Assembly: GCA_018136815.1 (NCBI GenBank)
Contig: CM030933.1
Location: forward strand, 7,442,676 to 7,506,675
Source: Isochrysis galbana
Taxonomy: Eukaryota; Haptophyta; Isochrysidales; Isochrysidaceae
Reading direction: 5' to 3'
DNA: 64,000 nucleotides
Shown: positions 11,482 to 23,834 of the stretch, piece after piece
How positions within the stretch are numbered: the first letter of the stretch is position 1
How the letters are laid out: each line of letters starts with the position of its first letter
Position numbers and translations under genes: made by a program
The notes under the pieces: generated by a model
The model's database searches: none
Seen by the model: the letters and a program-made list of their open reading frames with translations, nothing else
Told to the model about the DNA's origin: nothing

Positions 11482-12799
11482 ATGTCCTCCGCGGGGAGGG
11501 CGGACCCAGCGGTGGCCTTTCGTCTCGTGCGCAAGGCCACGAGCGAAGGAGCCAACCACGATGAGGAGGCTGGGTGGAGGGCACTCAAGAACTTTGCCCG
11601 CAGTTCGGATGGGCACATGGAAGCGGTATTTGACGCAGTGTGGGAGCAGCTGGGCGCGGCTCATTCTCAGGCACGCTTCCGCGCTCTCGAGCTATCCGCG
11701 CGGCTATGGCCACGATCTGCCACGTTTCGCCACGCTCTACTGCGCGACGTACCAGGGTTTATACGGCTCGTGTTCGGACGCAGCAGCAGGCAGCCTGGTC
11801 AAGGCGGAGCGCCTCATGGTCTGCCACCGCCACAGAAGTGGGCTAGCAAGCTCCACCACCGTAGCGCAGAGATCATCCTTGAATGGCACAAATCCCATGG
11901 CCATCTCCCAGAATATCGGCACCTCGATTTGGCTCGTAGGCATGTGCTCGCTGATATTGGGGAGGTATCTGGCAGTACAGCTGCCGCTGAGGAGGATACA
12001 ACGAACGAGCCTCGCTCACAGCATTGGCGTGATAGATGGGAAAAACTCCTCACGTCACATTCAGACACCTTCGTTGAGCTAGAGGCATTCCTGTCTCAGA
12101 TGCGTGCGGTCCTCGAGATGCTGGCCCCTTCTATGGACGAGGCACTGCTGGCACGCCATCCTTCACATGGCATTGCACAGCAGGGCGAGGCTGAGAATGA
12201 TGCCAGCCTTAGCGACACCGGTGAAATGGGACTAGCACATGTTTACTGCGGCATGGTTGATAGCATGGATGAGGGGGAGGATGTGGTGGACAGAGGACAG
12301 GGCAACGCAGGTTTGCCAAGGGAATCCATGGTCGCTGAGAGGTTAGAACAGGAGGGAACTAAGGATGACTACGGTTCACCATCTGAGCAATCTCTCGATG
12401 ATCAAGACGAACAATCATCGCTAGACCATGTGTATCACCATCTTCCACTAGTGCATGGATCTATCCAAATACAGCTGGACCAACCCGAGGGCCCAGACGG
12501 TAGTCGGCAAGCTTTGACAGACAGCTTACGTGACTTCTACCGGGAGGCTCAGGGGCGGTTTTCCCCCACCCTTCGTTCGTGGTTGGCGACGCTCACCCAC
12601 GTTCAGCTCGAAGGGGAGCACGAACAACGCGCACGGACACGGCTCCTCCATAGAGTGACCGAAGCACGCGGCACTCTCCTCGAGGCTGTCGAGCGGGCGG
12701 GCGATCTTCTCGGTTATAGAGAGACAGAGGTGTACGGCAATCAGTCGACTCGTTGTGGGGCTACCCAAGCTGTGAGCCATGGTCAGGTCATTGACGAAA
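11482..12799 (+). CDS. UVSSA: UVSSA-like transcription-coupled repair scaffold, N-terminal part
   Basis: UVSSA recruits USP7 and TFIIH to RNA polymerase II stalled at DNA damage. The first about 130 residues fit its VHS-like N-terminal domain: MEAVFDAVWEQLGAAHSQAR, LELSARLWPRSATFRHALL, then LPPPQKWASKLHHRS and ILEWHKSHG. In the family the matching points are the 'QxRxxALxxxxxLFxRSxxFR' helix and the conserved 'LPxP..A..L......xxxWxxxFG' stretch. An acidic, poorly ordered middle follows. The frame stays open for 439 residues without an intron until the N gap, so the C-terminal zinc-binding DUF2043 region is unseen. Part of the downstream side was probably lost to the retroelement complex after the gap. 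The start is the first ATG of the conserved frame. Confidence 0.72.
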
Positions 12800-12899
12800 N
12801 NNNNNNNNNNNNNNNNNNNNNNNNNNNNNNNNNNNNNNNNNNNNNNNNNNNNNNNNNNNNNNNNNNNNNNNNNNNNNNNNNNNNNNNNNNNNNNNNNNN
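12800..12899. other. Assembly gap, 100 N
   Basis: A run of exactly 100 Ns, probably a gap of unknown true size. It separates the UVSSA-like gene from retroelement sequence. Confidence 1.
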
Positions 12900-13163
12900 C
12901 CCTCCTCGAGCGAGCTGGTGACCCGTCCACCGCCCACGTCATCACCTTTTCGTCCGTCGCCGACGACCTCACCATCAAAACTGTCCTCGCCGACGCCGCC
13001 GTGCGCGACCACGACCTCGCCAAGGCGGACGTGCCCAACGCCTACATGAACGGCGCCCGCCAAGAGCGTCCTCTCACCTACCTCGCCCTCCCGACCACTC
13101 TCGCCCATCTCACCGACGACGACGGCTCCCCGCTCTGCGTCGAGTGCGCGAGCTCCCTTTGGG
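12900..13163 (+). mobile_element. Copia-type LTR element fossil, reverse transcriptase fragment
   Basis: FSSVADDLTIKTVLADAAV followed by KADVPNAYMNG is the start of a Copia (Ty1-like) reverse transcriptase. A piece about 97% identical lies at 24163-24395, so the family moved fairly recently. The fragment begins in the gap and ends where a different element starts. A matching 3' piece (RNase H and LTR) lies at 19.9-20.8 kb, as if this Copia copy was interrupted. Broken. Confidence 0.75.
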
Positions 13164-16100
13164 GCGAAGAACCTGCGGGACGCGATCCTAGCCTCGTGGG
13201 ACCAACTGTTTGAGGATGCCGCCTACGAGGTAGCCTCTCTCTACAGGAAGTCCGACGATTTCGAGCTCATCCACGCCATTCTCAACGGCGGCCTCTCTCG
13301 GGCCGGCAATGTTTGGCACTACCGCGTGTTTTTCGAGAAGGAGCACGTGACCAAGTGGGCTCGGAGCCGCTTCTTCCTCGACCGCACCCTCCATCACCAA
13401 GTCCGAATGGGCAAAGAGCTTTCCGAGATCAAGTTCCCCAAGGGCCTGGCCTCGGACAACGTCCAGACAGCGGCCACCTCCTGGAACGATTTTCGTCTGT
13501 CCTTCATCAAGCCGCTCGAGCGCGCCCTCTCGCTCGGCTGCGACCACCGCGAAATCTTTACATCCTTACTAGCGGCCGCCAACTTGTGCACCACCGGCAA
13601 CCAAAGGATTTACGCCTTCCTCCTCGATCTCGCCGAAGACCCGGTCCTCTCTCTCAACCCCGCGCTGGCCTGCGACGTGCTTCTCCGCAAGTGCGACGCC
13701 ACTTTCGCGGCCAACGTGCCCGGCTTCGCCAAAGACTCCGCCTCCATGGAGTGGGACCGGCTCGTAGCTCGTGAGGCCGGCTCCGATCTCTTAGAGTTAT
13801 CCAAGAATTTGGTGCGCGCGTACGTCCGCAAGATGGGTGACGCGAAGGTGGATGCCACGACAGTCTGGGACCACCCGAACATGTCGCACGATATCAATCA
13901 ACGATTCGAGTCCATCATTCGGAACGACAAGGTCGACGCGGCTCGCGGCGTGGATAACGCGACCAAGTTCGGCGAGTATCTTGCAAAGACTCGCTTCCGC
14001 GTCGAGAACCACGAGCTCCCTCGTTCGGCCCTTTCGTGCGTCAACCTCTGCCAACGCTACTTGAGCCCGTACGAACAGTCCCGTGCTGGCCAACAACAAA
14101 CGTCGGTCACGGTCGCCGCCGTGACGCCGCCGGCGACTACTTCCAAGTCCACCAAAACCGCCAAGGTTGCTAAGGCTGCCTCTAACCCCGCGGACACTAC
14201 GGCTTCGATGGTCGCCGCCGTCCAAGCGGCGGTGACCGAGGCATTAAAATCGCAAAACAACAACTCGAACCGCAAGGCGACGGGCGCTGACAATCGTCGG
14301 GCTCCGCCTCCGCCTACGAATTACTCCGCATCGTCTCCGTTACCGGACGCACTTCTTGACCGTCCTCTCGGCAAAAGCACGTCTTCTCGTCGCCAATGTG
14401 ATCCCCCTCCGAACGGCCTTGGGCTTCCGGCCGATTCGGGCCTCTCGGAATGGGATCCAGGTAGCTGGTCTCGAGCTCGAGCCCGCTTCTGGCAAATTTC
14501 TCGTTACGCTGGTCACCCGGCCCTTCGCGCTGCGCTCACGCGCTGCCGTCCCTCCGATGCCACCATGACGGCGCCGCGTCTCGACGACCTAGACCGCGAC
14601 GTCAAGGAGTGGACCGACGCCAACGGCTGCGCGTACTGCGCCTTTCGTCCCCGGGCCCCATCTGGTACGCCCGAGGCAGACCTGTGGAAGTATGGCACGG
14701 GCGACGGAGCTCATAACCCCGTCGTTTGCCAACCGTACATTCGTTTTCTCTGCGATGGCGGCAGTGGCGAGTGTGGTAACGACCCAGAAGTCCACCGCCG
14801 CCTCCGCACGATGGTCGTTCTCCGTCCGGCCCAGTAGGTCGCCAGCGGGGCCCACGTCCGCGCTGTTACCCCGCTACCAGTCCAGGGTAGTGGGCCTGAA
14901 CGCCACCCACCAAAAGATCGTATTACGCTACGGCCGAGTACTTCTACGGCCTCCAACCGGTACCCCAAGATTCCCCAAGTTCCAGACAAGCCCTACCACC
15001 TCCATCCCCCTCCTTCTCCTGCCCCCTCGCCGATTGCCCCTATTTCTCCCAATGCCGATGATTCCATCCTGATTCTCGATATCACGCACGAGTCCTCAAA
15101 ACCAAGTCAACCGTCACCGCCTCTCTATCAACTCAAGCCGCTCAACCGCTACCCCCCGCCACTCCCCAAGCATCACCAGTCCAAGACCTCACGGTCTGCG
15201 AAAATCCAGCCGCCGCAGGCCCAATCCAACCTTCAATCTCTCAAATCAAATTTCGCATGTCCGAGCCACAAAACGTCTCCCGAGTACGAGTCCGAGTCCA
15301 AGTCACGTTCAGAATTACCCTCTTCGTCTTACGCCACCGCGAGCCCATCTACGAGTCTGAGCCCAGTCCAGTCATCACCGGTATCACCAGTCTCCATTAC
15401 TACGACGATGGAGGCGCAGTTCTCCGGTTCTTCCCCACTTTCTTTCGAGTCCGAGTCCAAGCCTGTTTTGAGCAAACCCCGTTCTGAGCCATCCGAGTCC
15501 GAGTCCGAGTCCGAGTTTACAACGTCACCGAGTCCTACCACGCAGTCGACCGCAGGGTTAACGGAGCTCCAGCCACCCACTGAGCCTCCGACGACCACTC
15601 CTTCCGCGGGAGTGTTCACCTTCGGTCCTCCGCGCCCCGAGTCTGAGTCATTTGGAATCTCCGGTCACTTCCAGAATTCCAACCACAACCGAGCCCCGTT
15701 TCACGAGCCACCGCGTACTGAGTCCAAACACAAGCTGACGCCGCAGCCCTCGGCGACAGCCACTGTGTCCTTGTCCGAGCCACCGTTCCGAGTCTCGCCG
15801 CAGCCGGCCTGCCACTCCAGCAGGCTGCACGCCGCCGAGCCGATCCCTTCCGTTTCCGTTCCGAGTCCGAGTCCAATCGCACAAAACAGTGCATCCCGAG
15901 CCCGCGTAATCAAGCCCGTCACCGAGTCCGAGAGTACGGCCGCACCGAGCCAACCGGTGCTGGCCACCATGCCCCTATCGTCATCACAAGCTTCCGCTTC
16001 GTCCTCATCGACGGTTACGACGCCAGGGGGCTTCACCTTTGGGCCGGCCCCGTCCGTTCCCATTTCGAAAGTTAGCCCTGTTTTTGGCGTCGAGCACGCC

Positions 16101-19100
16101 AGGAACGACGAGTCCGAGTCCGAGTACAAATTAACGTCACCGCGGAGTCCGCGGTCGACCACCGGCGTTCCCACGCCACCCCATCAACCGAGAGCCATGG
16201 AGGAGCTGGCACAGCCGTCTCCTAGCCCCTCTCAAGTCGCCGAGTCTTCTGAATTCGAGTCTGAATCCACCGTAATTTCAGCGGTCCATCCACCCGCTAG
16301 CCCAAGCCAAGTCCTCCGAAGAATGCTTCGCATTGCAGAACCTCTTCGGCCACTACCCACGCCAGCCGCTGCCGCAGAGCCACCACCCTGGCCTCAGCCT
16401 TCCCCGCAGCCGGCTTCTACGACAGCCACGTCCCTTCTTTCGCCGGCGCCGACCCCGCCGACGACAGAATGCAACGACGTCGATCCCTGGCCCGTTTCCT
16501 CTTCCGACGTGACCATGGAGAGTGACCACAACTCCTCTGCACGTCGAGGAACGGCGGCCTCTCAAACCGAGCTTCTACGCCCATTGAGCAAGCCCAACCG
16601 AGTCTCCAGGCCATGTCCTTCCTGCCTCTCACCGGTGGTCTCGCGGCCGCGGCGTCCGTCGCCGCCGTCCGACACCCCACTTCTCCGAGTTTCTTCGTCA
16701 ATCCCGTCCTCCGAGCCTGTCTCCACGTCGTCGATATCCGAGTCTTCTTCCATTCGTCCTACGTCGCCGCGACCACCGGTCGCAGCCTCCAAGCACTACC
16801 TGCCTCTCGATACCACTGCCACCGCCATCATGCACGTGGCAGCGATCAATGCGTCCGCGATCCAGTCCTTCGATTCCTCTCAAAACAACTCCGATGTCGG
16901 CACCCGCGATGATACCCCGTCACCCGCTCTCCACGCTCTCGCCTCTCTTCGCGCACGAGCGAGCGGCTCTGCGGTGGTATTACCGCGGCACCTCACGGAG
17001 GCAGCCCAAGAGCTTCGCCGGCCTCGCGATGGCACCCTAGCCTCGCCTGCCGCCGCGCTACCCAAGCACTTCGATGAGCTTTGCGCTGAGCTCACGAAGA
17101 TGAATCAACGAGTCCAAGACGGGCTGACGTCTGGCTGTCACGCACCACGCGTTCTCGTCGTTGGCGAGACGAGCGGCGTCGTCTCCTCCATGTTCCTACT
17201 CGCCGGAGCTGATGTAGCTACGTGCGATTTGTATCCTTCCGAGATTGATTACGTGCCCCACTTCCAAGGCGACGCGCTTCATGTCCAAAACCTAGGTTGG
17301 GACCTAGTCATCGCCCACCCGCCCTGCACGTACCTCTCCGCCGTCAGCAGTCAATGGCTCTCCCAAGAACCCGGACGTCGTGCCGCTCTTGAGTCGGCCG
17401 CTCGCGTCTTCAAGTCAATGGCCTCCGCCACTGCTCCGTTTGTAGCGGTCGAGAACCCTCGGATGCATGCGGAAGCTCGCCGTTTAGTCGGGGGGTTGAC
17501 CCCGACCCAATTCGTCCAACCCTGGGAGCACGGCACTGGACACCAGAAAGCCACCGGGTTGTACCTCACCAAAGGGCTGCCGCCCCTCCAGCCAACCTGC
17601 GTCGTGGATGGTCGTGAGTCAGCCATGGCTAATCTCTCGCCTTCACCGCATCGTGGCGCTCTTCGCAGCCGCACCTACGTCGGTGTAGCTGGAGCGATGG
17701 CGACCCATTGGATGCCTGTTCTTCTTCGACATTTGAGCCAACAGGGAGACCAGCCATCGACGAAGAAACTGTCCGCGTTGGAGCTACTCGCTTGCGCGCG
17801 GCGCAGCCTATCGGACCAGCCTTCCCTTAGCTCGACTGAGGCTACCGCTTACGAGCCGTGGTCGGCTCTTCATCGTTATGAGAGGGGGAGGGAATCTAGT
17901 GAAGTTTCTTCCGACCCCGTTGTTTCCCGTCCAGCTACTCCCGAGTCAGACAATCACGAAGACCAAAAAGAAACCCACGATAACCACGACAACGACACGC
18001 CATTCTACGCCTCCGAGTCTACTCTCCACGACCCATTCTCTCCATGGACCGCCCCGCCTCCGGCACGCGCGAGCTCGCCGCGTCCGACGACGCCGACGAC
18101 TCTCCGGAAGCGGCGCCAACAATGGCAATCATTCGGAGTGAACGGGGACCAGAAATGGTCCAACGTCACGCTCGAAACCGCTGACGAAATAAGAGCGCAA
18201 GCTCTAGCCGGACGAGGCGCCGACGAGGAATCCGACCTTACCGCTGCCGTCCGAGCGCCAATCGAGTTTGTGGAAGCCAAAGGCATCCGCGCCGAAGAGC
18301 TAGCCTCATTAGTTCGAAGACCCAAGACAGAAGCCCAAGCCCGTCTCGAGAAAGATTGGGAAAAGATGTCCGACCACCCGAGGCACCCCACCGACAAGAG
18401 AGGCCTGGGCTACACTAGTCCCAAGCTATCACCCTGTACCGCTACCAACGAGGACGACCCCTCTAGGCCCTCTGCCACGATAGCGGCAGTCGGAGTACCC
18501 GAAGAGACGACGACCAGTTTGACGACGAATTCACCCGAGCAACGACGCTGGCGACCAACCCCGTCCCTGTCCGACACCATTGCACACGTGACCGCGCACC
18601 GGCCGGAGAGCGTCGTGGATACCCTACCATCTGCCTACCCAAGGCATTGTCTATATGTTCGAGATCTAATGGTCTGCCGCTCCGGCGAGGCTGCCGGCAA
18701 AGAAGGAGTAATCTTAGCCGACTCCGCCCTCACGGTCAACAGCACACTCGCTGACACCGGAGCTGGCCCGTCGGTCGTGACCACTTCCCTCTTGTCCAGC
18801 CTACCCAACGACGCATGCGTCGAGCGGCTGCCGCAAGCCGTAGTGACACCGCTTCACGGTCCGGACGGCCTACCTCTTATCACGCGAGGCAAGGCTCGAA
18901 TCGTTTTCTCCGTCGGTGGATTTCTCTTTCGTCATACGTTCATGGTGATTGAAGGCAACCCGATGCTGCTGCTCGGGAACGACTTCTTAGCTACGCACGC
19001 CGCTTCGATTCAGCTCGCCTCCGACAGCGCGGACGGCTCTATCACCCTCGGTGCCCCATCCACGGTGGCTCCTCTTGAGGTTAATGGCAGTCCAAGCCCC

Positions 19101-19870
19101 GACGCTCCGCCGATCTTTCGCGTCTCGACGTCACCGATAGCGGTGGTCCCTGTCAGCATGACTTGTGCACAGGTCTGTCCGACCTCCGCGAACCCAATCA
19201 CGACGGACTTCTTCCGAGGGCCGCAGGCCACCAAAAACGACAACCAGCTAGTCTCCGAGCCTCTCTTCAACACGGCCGATGAGTTTGCCGCCAAAGCGCC
19301 GGCGTCTTGTGGCTCCGAGTACCTCCTATACACCCACGAACCTATCACGATCCCGGCCTATCATCGGGCGACGTTTCACGTCCGAATTCCGCTAGCTCTT
19401 CGAGAACACGAAGACTGCGCCATGCTCGTGGACCGACTCCCTACACGCGAGACTATTGACAGCTCTCCTCTCGTCATCCCTCAAGTAGAGAGGCCGAACT
19501 CCGACCACACCATCGCGATCACGGTGGTCCACACTGACGCCAAACCACTACACCTTCCGTCGTTCCACCCTGTAGCTTCGCTACAGGTTCGATTCAAGAT
19601 TCACGCCGGAACTTATCACCGCGTCGGTGACGTTAACTCGCCGGATGTGATTGAGTCGCTCAACGAGGACCAACGTAAGCTCCTTGAGGCAGCCAAGATC
19701 GACCCCGAGGGCCGTCTCTCGATGCCCCAACGTGAACAAGTTCGTCGTCTACTAGCCCGACGTATCGCTGCTTTCGCAATTGACCCGACCAACCCGAATC
19801 ACACTCACGTGATGGAGGTAGAGCTACCGCTCAACCCCGGAGCCGAAGCTCACCGTCACGCACCGTCTAG
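13164..19870 (+). mobile_element. LTR retroelement fossil (probably Ty3/gypsy-like) carrying a cytosine-methyltransferase-like domain
   Basis: Parts in order: a gag-like region (13164-14837) with a Cys/His cluster near its end; a long Ser/Glu/Pro-rich stretch full of 'SESESE' (15408 to about 17100); a C5-methyltransferase-like domain (17146-17735); a retropepsin (LADTGAGPSVV near 18750, LLLGNDFLATH near 18970); and the first part of a reverse transcriptase (THVMEVELPLNPGAEAHRH, near 19800). From 15408 the polyprotein frame is open for 1550 residues. The reverse transcriptase is cut short, and integrase and LTRs of its own are not seen, so the element is broken. It sits between two halves of a Copia copy. 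The Ty3-like assignment rests only on the spacing of protease and reverse transcriptase start and on the 'TH..ELPLNPGA' motif. Confidence 0.7.
17146..17735 (+). other. C5 cytosine-methyltransferase-like domain inside the retroelement polyprotein
   Basis: Residues about 580-776 of the 1550-residue frame. It opens with a motif I-like VLVVGETSGVVSSMFLLAGA and an acidic residue in CDLYPSE. Next come WDLVIAHPPCTYLSAVSSQW (motif IV, with the catalytic-type PPC cysteine at about residue 640) and VAVENPRMH (motif VI-like ENP). QPWEHGTGHQKATGLYLTKG and the end RSRTYVGVAGAMATHWM follow. The whole pattern resembles the short, phage-type 'DLVIAHPPCTxL ... ENP ... QPxxxGxxxxKxTxLWL ... GLPxLxPT' methylase family rather than DNMT1 or DNMT3. 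It is in frame with the protease downstream. Whether it methylates DNA is unknown. Confidence 0.72.
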
Positions 19871-20790
19871 GTCCCGCTCGAGGGCCCCACCCTCATCGGA
19901 ACCGACAACCTCGCCAACATGCGCGTCGGCTCGCTGCGATCGGCCCCTTCTCGCGCGCGCCACTTCATGCGCCGATATCACACGCTCCTCCAGCGCGTTG
20001 CCGCCGGCGAAGTCGCCCTCCGCCATGTCGGCACGGAACACATGGCGGCCGATTTCCTAACGAAGTGGCTCCCCAAGCGCAAGCTCGACGCATGCGTTCG
20101 CTACGCCACAAACGCCTGGGCCCACGCCTCCGCCTGAATCATTCGGCCCCGTCTCCCCTCTCCCCGCCTTCTGCGATGCGCGCGCCGCCCCGACACCGGC
20201 TCTCGCATCGGGGGGGGGGTGTCGCGGGTAAAGGGGGGGCCTTGTACACTTCCCCCCCGTACGTCCCATTTTTAGGTCTTCCCGCGCGACTCCCTCTCCG
20301 TCGCCGCGCCCCAGCTCCCTTCTTCCCGTATCGTCCCGTATCGGTCCGCCCCCCCTCCCTTCTCCTCTCCTCTCCCCGGCTCCCCCGCGGAAGCCCTCCC
20401 CCTTCTCTCCCCTCCCGTCTCTCCCCGAGTGCTTCCTTGAGTTTCCGGCCCCCTTTTGTCTAGTTCTTTCCCGCGCGTTTCCCTCCCCCCCGCGCGTGAC
20501 GTTTTTCCCTCCGTGTCTTGACTACGCTCTGCGCCACTGCTCGAGCGCCCTCCGTGCCCCCTCGTCCGTCCTCCGTCCCCGTTCTCGTGCTGCTGCGCCC
20601 CGTGATGGCTGAGAGCGCGCCCATGTCCTCGGCCCCGTCCCCGCGCGCTTCCCCGGCTCCCCATTGTCCCCCCTCCATGCCTCAACTGGGCCATACACTT
20701 CATGTTACAGTCCATCCCCCACTCACACCCAGTCGTACCACAGCCACAGCTCCACATGATCCACAACATGAGTTGACTTGTGTATGATGG
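19871..20790 (+). mobile_element. Copia-type LTR element fossil, RNase H end and 3' LTR
   Basis: LIGTDNLANMRVGSL, then HVGTEHMAADFLTKWLPKRK is the C-terminal RNase H of a Copia polyprotein, ending at 20137. A G-rich purine tract (about 20208-20219) follows, then a likely 3' LTR opening TGTCGCGGGTAAAGGGG. I place its end loosely near 20790. The same LTR start (TGTCGCGGGTA) recurs at 24138. The element is broken. Confidence 0.65.
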
Positions 20791-21045
20791 AAAGATACTC
20801 ACTCACAATCGAGGTCAAGGCGCTAGGCACACATCCCAGACCCTGTCTGCTTTCAGAGCCTCCCGCTACAACCACGATGACTCTCAACTCTGAAATCTTC
20901 ACATCAATCTTATCATACACATGGCCCTTATAAGGTCACCAGCAAACCTGCCGCCTCCGTGTGCTCATCTTTTTCGAAGCACGTACATGGTAAGACCAAA
21001 AGCGGCCGATGCATGGAACACGTAGCACCAAAGAAGATATGCGTA

Positions 21046-23008
21046 TCAGCGCCCGTTGTTCGCAGCCGGCCAGTCTGAAAGCTCTCCTTCTTCCTCCCCG
21101 TCAGCCTCAGCGGCGCCTCCTTCATCACGTGAACCCGCTAATCGATCGAACGCTTCTTGTTCTCTGGGTGCCATCGTAGACAGTGCGCCTGACAGGCGCC
21201 AAATTTTGACGACACCTTGGCCATCTGCGGTCGCGATGACGCTAGGCTCCTTAGGATTGAATGCAACAGAATACACCGGTGATTTATCGGTCGTGACCTT
21301 CAGAGAGAGTGATGGTTTGCCTCGACTGTGCTTGAGATCATACACATATAGGTGGCCGCCGGCAGCACCCACAGCAAACACAGATGGACGAGAGGGTGAC
21401 CATGAGCACGAAAAGAGGCAGCCGGAGTCGGGCTCCATCACCAAAAGTGGCCGAGGGTGTAGCACATTGTAGAGACGGACAGTGGAGTCGGTCGACGCGG
21501 ACAGGAAGACGTTGCGGTGGAAGGGTGAAAAAGAGATGGAGTAGACTGGTCCACCATGGGGCTCGTAGGTGAAGGTCGAGGGTGAGTGATAAATTTGGTC
21601 TACTCCTGGCTGCGCCGCAAATACCATGTCGGCAGTCACTTCCTTAGCACGCGCGAGCACGCACTCCTTCTCGATGCGTAGCTTGAGCCGATGATAAGTC
21701 GAGGCTGGCACATGAGTCATCAACATCGCTGCTCCTGTCGACCATGGCACTTCGCCTCGTTGAGAACGAGTCGTCGCAATGGTTCGCTGCTCGTTGGAGT
21801 GAATACCACACTTTAACAGCTTGCCCGCCTCCAATCCTACAACAAATGTCATCGGGTCTAGAGGAGAGAACCCGAGGGATGCACTACCACCTGCCTTTTC
21901 ATCGCGCTTCATCGTACCATCAGATGGTGTCGTCCGGCGGACCTCAGCTATCTGATATCCTAGAATGGGTGCTGCAAGCCTGTTTGCAGGAGTCCACATC
22001 AAGACACGCCCATCAGCAGAGGCTGAGGTCAGCACATCTCCAAGGGGTGGCAAGCGCGTCCATGCAAGCTGAACAACCGGCCATTGATGGGTATACTCTG
22101 TGAGTACAGTCTTACATTGGAGTAGGTCACCGCCGGTTGCTCCTGCACACGAATTGGTTGGAAAGGGTCGAGTGACGTAAAAATGCAGTGCCACACAGCA
22201 CAAGTGACAATGGCATCCGGTTCTCAATGGGTGAAGGGTGTACAGAGCACTTACCTAAGCGGAAAAGCATTACATCGCCGTTGAACGCCCCTCCTGCAAG
22301 CAGCGACGGATCAGTCGGATGGAAAGCAAGCGACACCAGGCAACATGAGAGCTGTAATGTATTATCAGCCCTTGCCGGGTCGAGCTGCCTGCGCATGACC
22401 GACCACGTGCAGAGCATCGACTCAGAGAGCTCCCAATCATTGCGATCCAGAGGCCCATACGCAGCTGCAATGACCGAGCCTGAGGCATTCCAAGCAACCG
22501 CTGTGCAAGACTCGAGCACGGTCTCAGAGATAGTTGCCGGCAGTGTACCGCGATGCTTGAGGGAATGCAAGCAGACGACTTGGTCGTGCTCGTCCTCCCA
22601 ACTCACATCATATTGGTCAAAAATGTTGGAAGTCAAGTTGCGCTGGAGTGCGTCCTCGAGCTCAGGTGTGCTCGCAAGCAGGAAAGAGTTGAGCTCGGCC
22701 GACTCCACGAAGTAGTCGCGCGCAAGAGAGACCCTCTCCTTCTCGCCAGGTTCCTCTGTTTGAAAGCCACCCTCCTTCGTACGTGGAGCCTGCGTGCGCT
22801 GAGTGCTGGTCTCGATGGGGCTGGTCGCGCTCTGTGCGTCGAGCATTGGCGCATCCGACTTCCAGCTCGACGAGATATCTGCATTGCCCGCATCCCCGAA
22901 GTCAGCGAAGTCCGCGGGCAGAAGCTGCTTGTCGACGCCCATAGGGATAGGCTTTGGGAGGCGGGGAGGGGGAGGGGCTCGGCCGAACCGCCTGCTCCGC
23001 CGCTCCAC
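21046..23008 (-). CDS. DYNC2I2: Dynein-2 intermediate chain with WD repeats (WDR34 type), complete
   Basis: An intermediate chain of cytoplasmic dynein-2, the motor for retrograde intraflagellar transport. Two exons (23008-22255 and 22097-21046) with a 157-base intron are in phase and give 601 residues. The N-terminal 110 residues are disordered and proline/acidic. WD repeats begin at SCTAVAWNASGSVIAAAYG, which with RNDWELSESMLCTW matches the WDR34/FAP133 signature. AFHPTDPSLLAGGAFNGDV, DVLTSASADGRVLMW, VFLSASTDSTVRLYN and VIATADGQGVVKIWRLS follow. An acidic tail ends the protein. The axonemal DNAI1/2 chains are an alternative, but the first repeat favours dynein-2. The promoter side abuts a Copia relic only about 40 bases from the start codon. 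Confidence 0.85.
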
Positions 23009-23110
23009 TCCAACTCCCTGGTGGTCTTCACGGTTTACTACTTACTCTAGAGTCTTAAGAGTTTTCTTGTGCGAGTATAACCTTAGTGCTGTGGTCCGTA
23101 GGCTTCATCG

Positions 23111-23311
23111 CCTAGATGTGAAACACGGCAGGGGGGGCCTCCAAACACAGCAAACACGGCCTGTTTTTGGCTTTTCTAGAAACACCGGAACCTCACAAAC
23201 CCGGCAGAGGGCGTTTGAAACACGGTGAAAACGGGCTGTTTTCGGCCTCTCTCTCTCTCTGTACAAACTACACAAACTCAAACACGGTAAACCCGTGTTT
23301 ACCATGTAGGA
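23111..23311. mobile_element. Small non-autonomous DNA element (hAT-like MITE), copy 1
   Basis: About 201 bp with ends CCTAGATGTGAAACACGG and CCGTGTTTACCATGTAGG (inverted, imperfect). It is flanked by CTTCATCG on both sides (23103-23110 and 23312-23319). The uninterrupted Copia copy at 36.4 kb has the matching site once. An 8-bp target duplication is the hallmark of the hAT superfamily. No coding capacity. Confidence 0.75.
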
Positions 23312-23432
23312 CTTCATCGGCAACGGAGCCCCTTCCCCGCGATGGGGTGTGCGCGGTTGGTGCATGGCTCGTCCGGTGTATGTGGCTAGGGATGCTAGCT
23401 AACAAGATGCTCTACAAGACTACAATTACACA

Positions 23433-23631
23433 CCTACATGTGAAACACAGGAACAGTGTTTTTTTTCGGAGGCCCAAAACATATGTTTTCGCTGTTTTAT
23501 TTCGGGCGGCCCCCCTACCCCGCACATTTGTTTTTACACTGTTTTTCTCTGTTTTTTTTCGACGGCAAAAAACATACTGTTTTTGCTGTTTTATCTCTAA
23601 GTTTGACTGTGTTTCACATGTAGCATGTAGG
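23433..23631. mobile_element. Small non-autonomous DNA element (hAT-like MITE), copy 2
   Basis: About 199 bp, ends CCTACATGTGAAACAC and GTGTTTCACATGTAG (then CATGTAGG). It is flanked by ATTACACA (23425-23432 and 23632-23639). The inside is T-rich with inverted sub-repeats. Same family of ends as the neighbours. Confidence 0.75.
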
Positions 23632-23639
23632 ATTACACA

Positions 23640-23834
23640 CCTAGATGGGAAATACGAATACGGTGCCGGGGCCTGCAAATACAGCAAAATACATATGTAT
23701 ATGTATTTGGCCTGAGGCCAAATACATTTCAAATACATTCGAGGCCTACAACCCAGGACACGCTTCAAATACAGCCAAATACATATGTATTTGGCCTCTG
23801 GCCAAATACGGTAAATACGTATTTCCCATCTAGG
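23640..23834. mobile_element. Small non-autonomous DNA element (hAT-like MITE), copy 3
   Basis: About 195 bp, ends CCTAGATGGGAAATACG and CGTATTTCCCATCTAGG (a near-perfect inverted repeat). It is flanked by ATTACACA (23632-23639 and 23835-23842), sharing its left duplication with copy 2. 'aaatacatatgtat..ttggcc' repeats inside. Confidence 0.75.
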
